Below are positions 1 to 10,911 of a stretch of DNA of 64,000 nucleotides, piece by piece (position 1 is the first letter of the stretch; each line of letters opens with the position of its first letter). The stretch covers positions 55,160,494 to 55,224,493 of the forward strand of contig NC_053045.1 in assembly GCF_003473485.1 (NCBI RefSeq), written 5' to 3'. This DNA comes from Medicago truncatula. Lineage: Eukaryota > Streptophyta > Magnoliopsida > Fabales > Fabaceae. Position numbers and translations under genes: made by a program. The notes beneath the pieces are model-generated. The model was not told where the DNA came from and made no database searches. It was given only the letters and a program-made list of their open reading frames with translations.

Positions 1-712
1 GATGAAGAGCCTGCAATCAATATGGATCCATCGCAGCCCTATGGGAGTGGGAGAGAAGATATATTGTCAAATGGACTTTAAATTTGTATATCAAAATAAA
101 TCAGACAAAAATAATGTACATAGACACTAACTAGTATTCAAGCAAAAAAGTTTACCAATCATGATATACTCGCATAATTTCATAAGTTACTATGTAATTA
201 TTTATTTTTTACAGTTTTAACCAAGACATTTTTCAACTAACAAGTATAGCCCTCAGGAGATTCAAATTTTAAAAAGATTTTAAAAACTATATAACCTTTG
301 TAAAAGAAAAAACTATACGTAGGACCAAAAAAAGAAAAGAAAAACTATACATAACATGATTTTATAGTGTATGTTAGGATTCACGGTGAGATTAGTAGAA
401 CTTTGTAAGCTGCCATGATTTTGACAAAAAACTAAACAACAAGCTTCAACAAAATCACGGTGTCATCGTGATTTTGTCGATATCACTGCCAATCCAGACA
501 TACAATTAGCTTACTTGGACAAAGCAATCATGGAAATGAAGTCTGAGCAGGCCAGGAGCAATGGTTGGATCTTTGTTAAAGTAAGATACAACTGTGGACC
601 GTACGATGGACTCAGCTGTTGGACATGAATTTGAATAAAACCCAGTTTTCAGTTGGGCATTTACTGCCAAAGTCATCCCCAAAATCACCAAGAAGCCCAA
701 TTTCACAATCAT
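1..712 (-). CDS. Class III peroxidase, partial (exon 1 and start of exon 2)
   Basis: Secreted haem peroxidase of the plant class III family (cell wall, H2O2-dependent oxidation). Exon 1 is 712..515 (66 codons). It has a hydrophobic signal peptide ending near NA|QLKTGFY and the distal haem motif [10 protein letters not shown] at its end, followed by a strong donor (CAA|GTAAGC). Exon 2 starts at 38 after a CCATAG acceptor and encodes GCDGSILIAGSSS, the usual continuation, then leaves the window. I chose the ATG at 712 because the signal peptide follows it directly; an in-frame ATG at 742 would add ten residues. The rest of the gene (proximal His, remaining cysteines) is not visible, so integrity is unknown. 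Its paralogue at 3060-3839 is broken. Confidence 0.85.
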
Positions 713-829
713 TTTGTACGAACACAATGCAAACTGAAACAAGTATTCAGATACAACTCCACACTTGGTTTTTTATGGTTCTCTCACTCCCTTGCTAGCA
801 GAGCATTTGTGTCACTAGTGATTGTCAGT

Positions 830-838
830 TATATATAA
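830..838 (-). promoter_or_regulatory. Possible TATA box of the peroxidase gene
   Basis: TTATATATA on the minus strand lies about 120 bp upstream of the chosen ATG. The same TATA-like block is kept at the equivalent place (about 3953-3962) in the duplicated pseudogene. Inferred from position and sequence only. Confidence 0.4.
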
Positions 839-1223
839 TGGTTTCTCTGTAGCAAAAAGTAGATATCACTATATATGATTGAGTTTTTCTCAATTATTTT
901 ATTAGGAAAGTGGATTATAAGACATTGGCCAATTAGCCAAATACATTTTCATATAGTGGAGATATATTAAAAAACATTGTCTTTTATTTTTTATGTGTAC
1001 TTTTGAAATGTGTGCAAGTCATCGAGATAAAATATATAGGGTGTCACGTGTCTATATTTTGACGTTCAAATAACACAATCATAAATTAAAAGATGCTTGT
1101 GTTTTTCTTAAGTTCATATTATATTAGAGATTCGAAACCTAGGGAGGTGTTTCCATCACTCTTTTGTCTCTTCTTATCTGTGATGCATTTGCTTTATTCC
1201 TCAACGCGTTTCTGCTTTTTCTA

Positions 1224-1232
1224 TTTCTTATA
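1224..1232. other. Paralogous empty site of the Mutator-like element
   Basis: The sequence TTTCTTATA occurs once here, inside the first copy of the peroxidase-upstream duplication. In the second copy the same 9 bp flank both ends of the element at 4289-9117. This is the uninterrupted version of the target. Confidence 0.85.
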
Positions 1233-1239
1233 CTTGCCC

Positions 1240-2390
1240 TTGGTGCACAACTTTTTTCTTTTCAGTATTTTACTTGTTGTGGTTTCGTTCATACTAGTTG
1301 CTTCATGTAATTAATTCAAAATTATTAGGTATCCATGACTTTCTTACAAAATTGTAAATGGAGCAGCAAATTAAAGTTTTTTTCTATTAACTATCAAGCA
1401 CTAGGAAAAGAAAAATGTAATAGTTGAATAACAGTCAGATGATCACTACTAATGGTTGAATCAAGTCATGATATATTGCTTCTAAATTTCCACTCTTAAT
1501 GGTTAAATATGTAGCCTGTAAAAAAATATGGCTAAATATCTAAAAAGAGTTATTAATTTATTTTGCTATTGTTTACCATTTAATTTACTGTTTTATGCTT
1601 ATTAAGTAGCATATCTTTTTAGAATTTTTGATCGTATATATTTATGAGAAGCTAATCCAGCAATACCAACTAATCCAGAAGAAAATTCCATCGCCCATTA
1701 GCGGAGCTCAATTGAACTCAGATCTTTGTATGGACTGACCAAATACAGGAATTGTTGACACCATGGGGATTGAACCCGAGACCTTGAGTAAATGCATAAC
1801 ATTGAAGTCGTATAAGTGCCAAAGAAATTTCTGTTTTTCCCTACCCCACACGTTTTTATGCAGAAATAACTTTACCTTTTCTTGATTTTCCCTTGATTGA
1901 TGTTGTGCATTAATCAGTGAGCACAGCACCACTTGTTAGTTATTATTGGATCATGCGTGAAAAATTCAGAATCCAGGAGGAAGATTTGAAGCCATGCATT
2001 AACCGTTAAGAACTAAGCAGAAAATAAATAAATAAAGTTGAATAACAATCAATTTTGACTACTTAATTAAAACATCAGCTTCTAGACATAACATGAATTA
2101 ACATGAGTTATTAATTGGAGTTATTTAAGTGTTACTAATAATGATTAGATTAGTTGTTCAGTTTATTTTGGCTATTCGGGTAGGTAGTTTGGTTTGCTAC
2201 CTTCTTTTATCTGAACTCAGCTTGGAGACAACAACCTCAACAATCGGAATATATTTTTAAAAAATTTCGTTGTGCGAAAATTAGATTTAAAAAAAATGAT
2301 ATTTCCCCTTTTTTTTTTTGCTTTTGAAACAACAAAACCAATTAATCTTGTTCATGTTTCAGACAAATTAAAATTATGAGACAGTACTAT
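1240..2390. other. Intergenic, with a receptor-kinase promoter relic
   Basis: No gene seen. About 1795-1995 resembles the plus-strand sequence upstream of receptor kinase A (9770-9915): same order of CCCCACACG, TTTATGCAGAAA, CTTTACC, TTCTTGATTT and CCAGGAGGA blocks. A GGGATTGAACCCGAGACCT segment near 1766-1785 looks like a decayed tRNA/SINE B box. Confidence 0.5.
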
Positions 2391-2570
2391 ATATTTGCTG
2401 CTAAATTGTAACAAGAATTGACATTGACATCAGGAAGAGGAATAACTACGTTAGATTTTGGCTTCCTTATAACACAGAGACAAGCTTAGCAACTGAAACA
2501 AAAAACAACAATACATAACATGACACAAAAGACAAACTGAAAGCCACATCAGGAACAGCTGCACTAGTTT
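2390..2570 (-). pseudogene. 3' flank relic of a B-type receptor kinase
   Basis: Non-coding sequence resembling the 3' flank of kinase B' (about 25420-25604) and the relic at 36890-37010: the run GCTGCTAAATTGTAACA, then GACACAAA, GAAAGCCACAT and GGAACAGCTG occurs in the same order. No coding part remains before the A-type fragment at 2787. It implies an earlier kinase gene was deleted here. Confidence 0.5.
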
Positions 2571-2786
2571 CTTCTATTGAGAATTAGATGTAATATACAA
2601 ATCATACAAGAAAAAACTAAACAAATATTTATTTAACACAACGATTTCCACGAGTGATGAGCACAAATGCTAGCTTTTGATATATAGTTCATCACAACAC
2701 AACCTGAACAGTAAATTCAACATAAACTTGAAACTGCAATAGCACAAATAATAAATCACACAAGCAACACATAAATCCCTACAAGA

Positions 2787-2990
2787 CTACTCAAGCAAGC
2801 GAGCTGGAGAGGGAGGAACCGGAATATCTTTCAAACCTTCCAACATCAAGATTACATTCTTCATTGCAGGACGGAGAGATTGGTGGTCTTGCAACCCACC
2901 TTCAACATTCTTTCCAATACCTTCCAATCCACGTATTTCTCATTATGTCTGAAAAGCTTATTGATTTTATCATGGTTCCTTCAAAAACAC
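2787..2990 (-). pseudogene. C-terminal fragment of an A-type G-lectin receptor kinase
   Basis: Reverse-strand sequence encodes the kinase tail LRPAMKNVILMLEGLKDIPVPPSPARLLE and stop, almost identical to the end of A' (29946 side). Upstream of this the frame is broken by a short deletion where A encodes GLWCVQD, and similarity fades by about 2990. The piece lies directly downstream of the broken peroxidase copy. It cannot make a kinase and is a relic of the same family as the cluster at 10-33 kb. Confidence 0.8.
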
Positions 2991-3044
2991 AATGTATTGT
3001 GTGTGAGCGCGCGTGTGTGGTAGAGTGAGTTTGAGTAAGTTTTA

Positions 3045-3839
<795 letters not shown>

Positions 3840-4288
3840 TTTGGACTACTATACAATGCAAACTGAAACAAGAATTCAGACACAACTTCACTGTTGGTTT
3901 TGATAGTTTCTCACTCCCTTGCTTGCAGATAATTTTTATCACTGATTTTCAGTTATATATAATGGTTTGTCACTAGGGAAAATTAGATATCACGTCAAAT
4001 GATTTAGCTTTTTTTAATTATTTTATTCGGAAGGTATTGGCCAATTAGCCAAATACATCTTCATAAAGTGGAAACTTTAAGAAATATGATGCATTTTAAT
4101 TTTTTTTTTGTACTTTTAATATGCAAGTTTTTGAGATGAAAACATGGGGCGACGTCGTCACATGTCTATGTTTTGATGTTCAAAATATAAGAGATTAGAT
4201 TCTAGGGAGTTTTTTCCATCACTCTCTTCTTATCTGTAATGCATCTGCTTTATTCCTCAACGCATTTCTGCTTTCTCTATTTCTTATA

Positions 4289-4414
4289 GGGTTAAATATG
4301 TTATTGGTCCCTACATTTTGCCTCATTTTAATTAATAGTCCTTACATTTCAATAAATGTTTTTAAAATCCCTACATTTTTCATCCGTTAGCACAAATAGT
4401 CCCTGCCGTCAAAT
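4289..4414 (+). repeat. MULE terminal inverted repeat, left
   Basis: 126-bp repeat starting GGGTTAAATATGTTATTGGT. It matches the reverse complement of 8992-9117 with three substitutions seen by eye, and is preceded by the target duplication at 4280-4288. Confidence 0.93.
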
Positions 4415-5109
4415 TATGCCCAACCATCAAACAGAGTGCTTACGTGGCATTTTTTTTGTTGATACGGGTTTTTAATGGATTGGACCGAATTGAATGGTTA
4501 ATTTGACCCGACCCATGGATATAACCCATTTCATTGGTGATTCAAATCCCTAAATTCCCAAAAAAATTCTTCTTCCTCCTTTTATATGCACTTTTATGAA
4601 TTTTATGAATTTATAGTATCCAAAATAACCCACTTTTATATGCACTTTTAACCCAATTTTATATGCACTTTTATGAACACCAAAAAAACAGAACTATACA
4701 CAGTCCCTCCTTATAAACCGAACATGTTATAAACAGAACTATACACCAATAAAAACATGCCACTTAGCATAATTATAAGCTCACATTATATAACTACAAA
4801 ATGAACATGTTATAATAATTTTGAGATGTTAAAAAACAACGGTGACACTTGAATAACATAAAATGCAATTGGCATTCCAATTGTATATCACATTGAACTT
4901 GCAATTGGTACTCCAATTGTCTACACTGGAAATGTTGACCAACAAAAAAAGCCTGTCATCAGTAGTAGTTAAGCTTCATCACAAAGTTCACAAAATAGAT
5001 GAAGCATTACACGCAAAAGCTTGATTACAAATTCTTAATTCACACGCAAACATGTATCAAGCATAAAAAAAGGTCCTAGTAATCTAAGTTAATATTCCAT
5101 GATTTAATT

Positions 5110-8100
5110 TCATGCATCTTCTCTTGGCTTTGGTGTTTTCTCTCCCACTTCATTATGCCATTTCGCGAGCCCGACTACCAATTGCTTCATTGTCTCTTCA
5201 AACACATCTGGTGGTAAGGCTTTCAATGTTTGGAATATGGTTTCAACTTCATTATGACCAGACTGCATAACATTTCATTCATAAATAAATAAATATTCTC
5301 TTAAACATGTTACCACAAGTAAATACTCTCTTAGTAAAGTTAAAAGACTTACCACATTATTAGTCCCCACAGATTTAGCAGAGTTATCAGCAACAACTTT
5401 TCTTTTCTTGGTAGCAGCTTGTTGTTTTCTTTTCACAACACCACTATACTGACCATCAACTACTTTCTTACAAGGTCTCCCCTAATAATAGAATTCAACA
5501 TGTTAAAGCATAATAAAAGAGAAAAATATAATAGACTGCAAAAAAAAGCATACTCTTTTCTTAGGTGCAGCAACAGGGGCCTGGCTTATCTGTGTAGATG
5601 CAACAACAATTGGCTGGCTTGACTGAGCAGGTGCTGCAACAGTTGGCTGGGTAGGCAGAGGTTGAACCTCATCAATGCTTACTGCAACATCATCAACAGT
5701 AGGAAGAACTGCCTTACAGGTTCTCTTGTTATGTCCAACTTTCAAGCATCTCTTACACCTAGTTGTGGTATGTGCTCTTGACCACTTACCATTTTCCATC
5801 CTTTCTTCATCAGGTTCTCTTCTCCTTAACTTCTTGGGTCTCCCAGGGCCACGTTTGAATTGAGGGGGTAAAACTTCTGGGTAGTTTGTCTTAGGCCACT
5901 TATTCTGACCATTAATTGGTGAAATAATTTGATCATAGCAGTCTTGGTAACAAACCTTGGTGTAACACCTATTCACATATGTAATAGGATCATCACCCTT
6001 CATATTAATGGCTGCAACTGCATGCCTGCAGGGGATTCCCACCAAGTCCCAAGAGTTACATGAACAGCTTCTTTTTCCTAAGTCTACCACAAACTTATCA
6101 AGAAAAAGTGAATGTGTAACTTCAAATTTCAACCCCCCTACCCAAGTAGCAAACCAGTTTCCACTTTTTTCAATCTCCCAGTCAAGTCTCTTCTTAGGTT
6201 TAGGCATTATAGTCCCTCTATATTTTTCAGATTTCTCCTTAAGCTTTGCAAATCTACCCATTAAGTATGTCCTAATCCACTCAAACATAGTTATAATTGA
6301 CTTTTCCCTTTGCAATAAAATTGTTGCATTAAAACTCTCACTAAGGTTATTCATCAGCACATCACACTTTGTATGATATGAAAAGGCATGTTTGCACCAA
6401 CCTTTCTTAGGGATATTCATCAGCCATTCATAAGCAGGTTCACTGATATTCTTGATCTGTTGCATCTTCTCCTCCCATGCCTCCACATATGTAGCCTTAG
6501 CTGCAGCCATCATGAGGTCTCTTATAAGTGTCCCACCACCAAACTTCTTTTTAAAATTTGCATAGAGATGTCTAAGACAGAATCTGTGTTCTAGACCACC
6601 AAGCATCTCATCAAAAGTCTGGATCAATCCCTACAATAACAAAAAACAGGCACACAAAACAATTTAAATATTCTCAATATGTCTAGAACAACATCAAATG
6701 AAATGAGCATAAAGTGTTAAAACACAAACTAAAGTTACCTTTTGTTGATCACTTATGAATGTCCACCTACTGTCACCAATATCATCAAGTAGGTTTGTTA
6801 AAAACCACCTCCATGTTTCTTTACTTTCAGTCTCAACCACTGCAAAAGCAATTGGCAGGTATTGATCATTAGGGTCTCTTCCCACTGCAATTAGTAGCTG
6901 TCCACCATATTTATTCTTCAAATGACAACCATCTACACCAATGAATGGCCTACAAGCAATTTTCAAAGCCCTCTTGCAACCATCGAGGCATAAGTAAAAC
7001 CTTCCAAACCTAGGCTCCAACGTAGGGGCAGGCCTTTCAATGTGCAACTTACAATTATTTCCACGACATGCTCTTTTTAATTCCTCACTATAGGACCACA
7101 ACAATGCATACTGCTTGACACTATCACCACCCACAAGCTTTCTAGCTATTTGTCTAGCTTTAAAAGCTGTTGAAAATGTTATGCCAGTTGAATACTTGGT
7201 TCTAACTTCAGTAACAACATCATTAATCTGCATCCCTTTAGAGCATTTCATCCTATCAAAGATAACCTTAGCTACCCACTCAGACTTAGCATTCTTGTTA
7301 TCAAAGACTCTCCCACATGTGTGTTTTGGTACAAGTGTCTTAACCCTAAAAGTGTGACTCCTAACAACTCTACTAACCAACGCAGTGTAACCACATGTGT
7401 CAAAAGACTTACAAACCACCCTAACCCTATCTGCATCATTTTTCCTAAACTTTACCTGCTTTCCATTCAACACATTGTGTTCAAGAATTGCATCTTTGAA
7501 CTGTTTCAGTGAAGAGAATTCCATGCCCACAGTGAACTTAAATGTTTTAATAAGATCTTCACTTCTAAACTTGGGATATCTTGGCTTAAGTTCAGCACAT
7601 CCATCACCACCAGAATCACTCGCACTATCAAGATCTTTTGACACATAATCATCTTCAGCCTCATTAAGTTCATCAGCACCATCACCATCATGTGGAGCAT
7701 TACTATCATCAACATCATTAGGTTGTCTAACTTGAGAAGTTCCTTCACCAGCAAACTCAACCAGCTCTTCTTCAAATCCATCATCTAACCCCAAGTCCCT
7801 CTCTTCTTCACTGTCTTCAATGCTTACATCCAAATCTGAATGCTCACTTTCACAATAATCATCATCAGAACCAGACTCATCAGTAGGAATAGCCACACCC
7901 TTGCCTTTGTCTTTTCTCACACCGTCATTGTCCAAACACACAGGATAACTTGCATTTGCATTAGCTTCATTTACATACTCCACATATATTTCAATTGGAG
8001 CATTGTGATCAGTAGCATACTTTGATATTTTGGAAGCATCTTCATCATCACCAACCTTGAACAAACCAGAATCTAGTGATATAGTTGTAGGTTTCCACCA

Positions 8101-8274
8101 CATTTTAAATTCTCCAGCAGTTGTGTCCAACTCTTTCACAGTTCCTTGAATCTCAAAAAAAGACCACCTATCTTTGTCTAGACCATCCATTGCATGAGTA
8201 GCGCCACCCACATACTTCATCCCATTGTCACTTACAAAAAAACCCTTAACATGAAATATACTTGTAAAAGCCAT
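5110..8274 (-). CDS. MULE transposase, four exons, 964 residues
   Basis: MuDR-type DDE transposase carried by the element. Exons: 8274..6739, 6630..5554, 5481..5353, 5262..5110, all phase 0, with donors GTAACT, GTATGC, GTAAGT and acceptors TTGTAG, TTATTAG, ATGCAG. Start MAFTSIFHVKGFFV; an acidic low-complexity stretch lies around residues 165-250. The MULE core has the expected acidic residues: D448 in FIGVDGCHL, D509 in ISDQQK at the first exon junction, E610 in LSESFNA. A SWIM zinc finger (C701, C703, C713, H715) and a CCHC knuckle (804-817) follow, then basic AT-hook-like stretches around GRPKK and RGRPCKK. An upstream leader intron is likely (donor near 8615, acceptor near 8277). No stop or frameshift seen. 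Confidence 0.9.
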
Positions 8275-8991
8275 ACCTACCAAAACAAAGGGCAAAATGG
8301 TAAGTTCCAACACACAATCTGATTTTAAGGCAAAAACGAAAATACAGTTGATTCCAAACATAAAGATTTCAAACCCAACATTACTGCTCTACCCCACATG
8401 TATTCAATACAACAAAAGAGCATCAAAAAACCCCCTTTCCCATGTTCAAATCGAAAAAAAACAGTAAACAAAGCCAACTTGAAAGCAAAGGACAAAAACA
8501 AACTCAATAGTTTATTACCAACAGTAAACAACAATAACAAAACCATTTTGGACCACAAGAATCATCAAAGAAACAAACAAACATTAAACAATACAAACCC
8601 TAAAAGTTAACATACCTGAACCACAAAACAGAACGCGAAAATCACAGATACAACTTGAAAATCAGCAACACACTAAACACGAACGCGAAAATGAACAAGA
8701 AATCGAATAAGAACTCATATTCAACGAACTTGAATTGGAACTGGGATTGGGTAGCGCCGCTAGGTGTTCTTCAAAGGAGGACTTTCTGAAAATCTAGGGT
8801 TTCTATTTTTTGGTTGTTATTTGTAGGGTTTGTAGGGTCTCTTTACTTTCTGTTTATATTATTTTAATTGTATTTTAGTGTTAATTATTTGATTAAAATA
8901 TAAATTAACACTGATCTATATTTTAATTAACAATCATTTGATGAGTGGGACCCATTGCCACATATACTTCCACGTCAGCGTCCAGTTAATT

Positions 8992-9117
8992 ATTTGACGG
9001 CAGGGACTATTTGTGCTAACGGATAAAAAATGTAGGGATTTTAAAAACATTTATTGAAATGTAAAGACTATTAATTAAAATGAGGCAAAATGTAGGGACC
9101 AAAAACATATTTAACCC
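8992..9117 (-). repeat. MULE terminal inverted repeat, right
   Basis: Partner of the left repeat, followed by the second copy of TTTCTTATA at 9118-9126. The high identity of the two repeats points to a fairly recent insertion. Confidence 0.93.
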
Positions 9118-9481
9118 TTTCTTATATTGCCCTAAATGCTCATCTTTTTTTCTTTATAATAACTCATTACTTATTTTGTTTCGTTAACACTAGTTGGTTC
9201 ATGTAATTAAGTGAAATTTTTTATTGATCACTTTAAACAAAAATTGCAAACGGGGTAGCAAATTAATTGATTATTATTTTTTTTTAATTTTTATTTATTT
9301 ATTTATTTATTTATTTTTTTGTCAAGCACTAGGAGAAAGAAAAAGTTGAATCACGTTCAGATGATGACCACTTAATCAATCAATAAAACACTTGAAGAGT
9401 AGTAGTAGTTCAGAAAACAAAGGTCACACCCTAGTTGGAACGAACATTCTCACTTCAAGACCAAATATCAATTATTTATCA

Positions 9482-9680
9482 TGCTACTCCCTCCGTCTCA
9501 TTTTAAGGGTCCTATTTCCTTTTTTTTTATTAATTATTTCAATCATCTAATTACTCCACTAATTATAATCAATAAAAGTTCTTAATAAAAAAACACATTT
9601 TACCATTGAAATAAAAGAAAACTAATAATAATTTTTTTAAGAATTGTGTAAAACTTAAAATAGACATCTAATTTGAGACC
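9482..9680. mobile_element. Stowaway-like MITE, right end missing or decayed
   Basis: Begins TACTCCCTCCGTCTCATTTT, the standard Stowaway terminus. The reverse end would be expected near TTTGAGACGGAGGGAGTA; the sequence reads TTTGAGACC then AAAAAGTATT. The loss of the end coincides with the outer edge (9680) of the tract shared with 33160. Confidence 0.6.
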
Positions 9681-10911
9681 AAAAAGTATTGTTTTAGAAA
9701 GTAATAGTCAATTTTCCTTCAAAAAAAAGAAAAAGAAAGTAATAGTCAATTTGTAGCATAATTAGCAGTGAAGGTTAGTGCAAACAAAAGTTCTGTTTTC
9801 CCCTGCCCCACACGGTTTATGCAGAAGAAACTTTACTTATTCTTGATTTCCCAGTGAGCACGGCATTTGATTCAGAAATGGAATCCAGATTCCAGGAGGA
9901 TGACTTGAAGTCAACTATTCCAAAAAGAATTATTATCTTAGTTCCTTCCTAGACACTTCTGGTTTGACCCAGTGAGTCGATCGGTAAAAGTCATCCTTTT
10001 TTGCTTAGAGACCATAGAATTATTATTTTCACTAGCGTCAAAAGGGCACTAACATGTCTGTTTTTCCATTTTCATCGATAAAGATTAGTAGATTACATAA
10101 GTTGTAAACCTATTGTTTAAAAAATTAAGTTGGTAAAGAAGCAAACAATGGTAAAAGGAAACTTTGCATCTTTTTATATAAACAGGACATCATTTTTTTA
10201 AGGGGCACCAAAATTATTATTTTTACTTATTAGTTAGTATTATACAAATATATTTCTTTTTAACCTGATCAATCTTTTGGGACAAAAAATACAAGAGTGA
10301 ATTGATCATTAAGAAATAAGAATCATAATTTTCTTTTGGGACGCTTACGTTAGTTTCCCAATCCTACTATGGCTTCCACCCTTGCTTTGTTATCAATACT
10401 GTTCTCCATCTTCTTCATGCTATTTACATTAATAGAAGCCACACACAATACAACTGAAAAAACTCAACCCATTATCATTCCATTGGGGTCTTTCCTCGCT
10501 CCTAAAGGTGAAAATACTTCATGGCAATCAAGTTCTGGCCATTTTGCTTTTGGGTTTTACCCCAAAGGTAATGGTTTTGCTGTTGGAATATGGTTGGTTA
10601 ATCCATCTGAAAACACAACCACTGTTGTGTGGACTGCTAACCGTGATGCTCCAGCAGTCTCCTCTAAATCTATGTTGAATTTGACAGAGCAAGGTCTGCT
10701 TCTTCAAAATGGAAACAGAGATTCAGCTATGAATAAAGACTTGAGAGATGATTCAGAGGAGAATTTGGTCTCTAAGGCATCTATGCATGATTCTGGCAAC
10801 TTTGTGCTTTATGATGAGAATTCTACAGTTATATGGCAAAGCTTTGATCACCCAACAGACACCATATTAGGAGGTCAGAGTTTGACTGCTGATGATTATT
10901 TAATCTCTAGT
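9680..10911 (+). repeat. Near-identical inverted-repeat tract, arm A
   Basis: Matches the reverse complement of 31926-33160. Positions pair as x and 42840-x from 9680 to 10890 without any indel; the only substitution I found is at 9912/32928. It covers the promoter and codons 1-174 of kinase A. Past 10890 one codon is added in A', and past 10911 the copies diverge to ordinary paralogue level. Confidence 0.9.
10173..10183 (+). promoter_or_regulatory. Possible TATA box of receptor kinase A
   Basis: TTTATATAAAC about 190 bp upstream of the ATG. The identical motif lies at 32657-32667 upstream of A' because the promoter is in the shared tract. Position implies a long leader; inferred only. Confidence 0.35.

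Larger units (their letters stand above)
4289..9117 (-). mobile_element. Complete Mutator-like transposable element (MULE)
   Basis: A 4829-bp element bounded by near-perfect 126-bp terminal inverted repeats (4289-4414 and 8992-9117, three mismatches by eye; ends GGGTTAAATATGTT). It is flanked by the 9-bp target duplication TTTCTTATA at 4280-4288 and 9118-9126. The matching empty site is at 1224-1232 in the duplicated peroxidase flank. The interior encodes a full-length transposase on the minus strand with no visible break, so the element may be autonomous. No second open reading frame (mudrB-like) is seen. Confidence 0.95.

Noticed and set aside
6008..6376. 122-residue plus-strand frame inside the MULE
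   Set aside because: Antisense shadow of the transposase exon 2.
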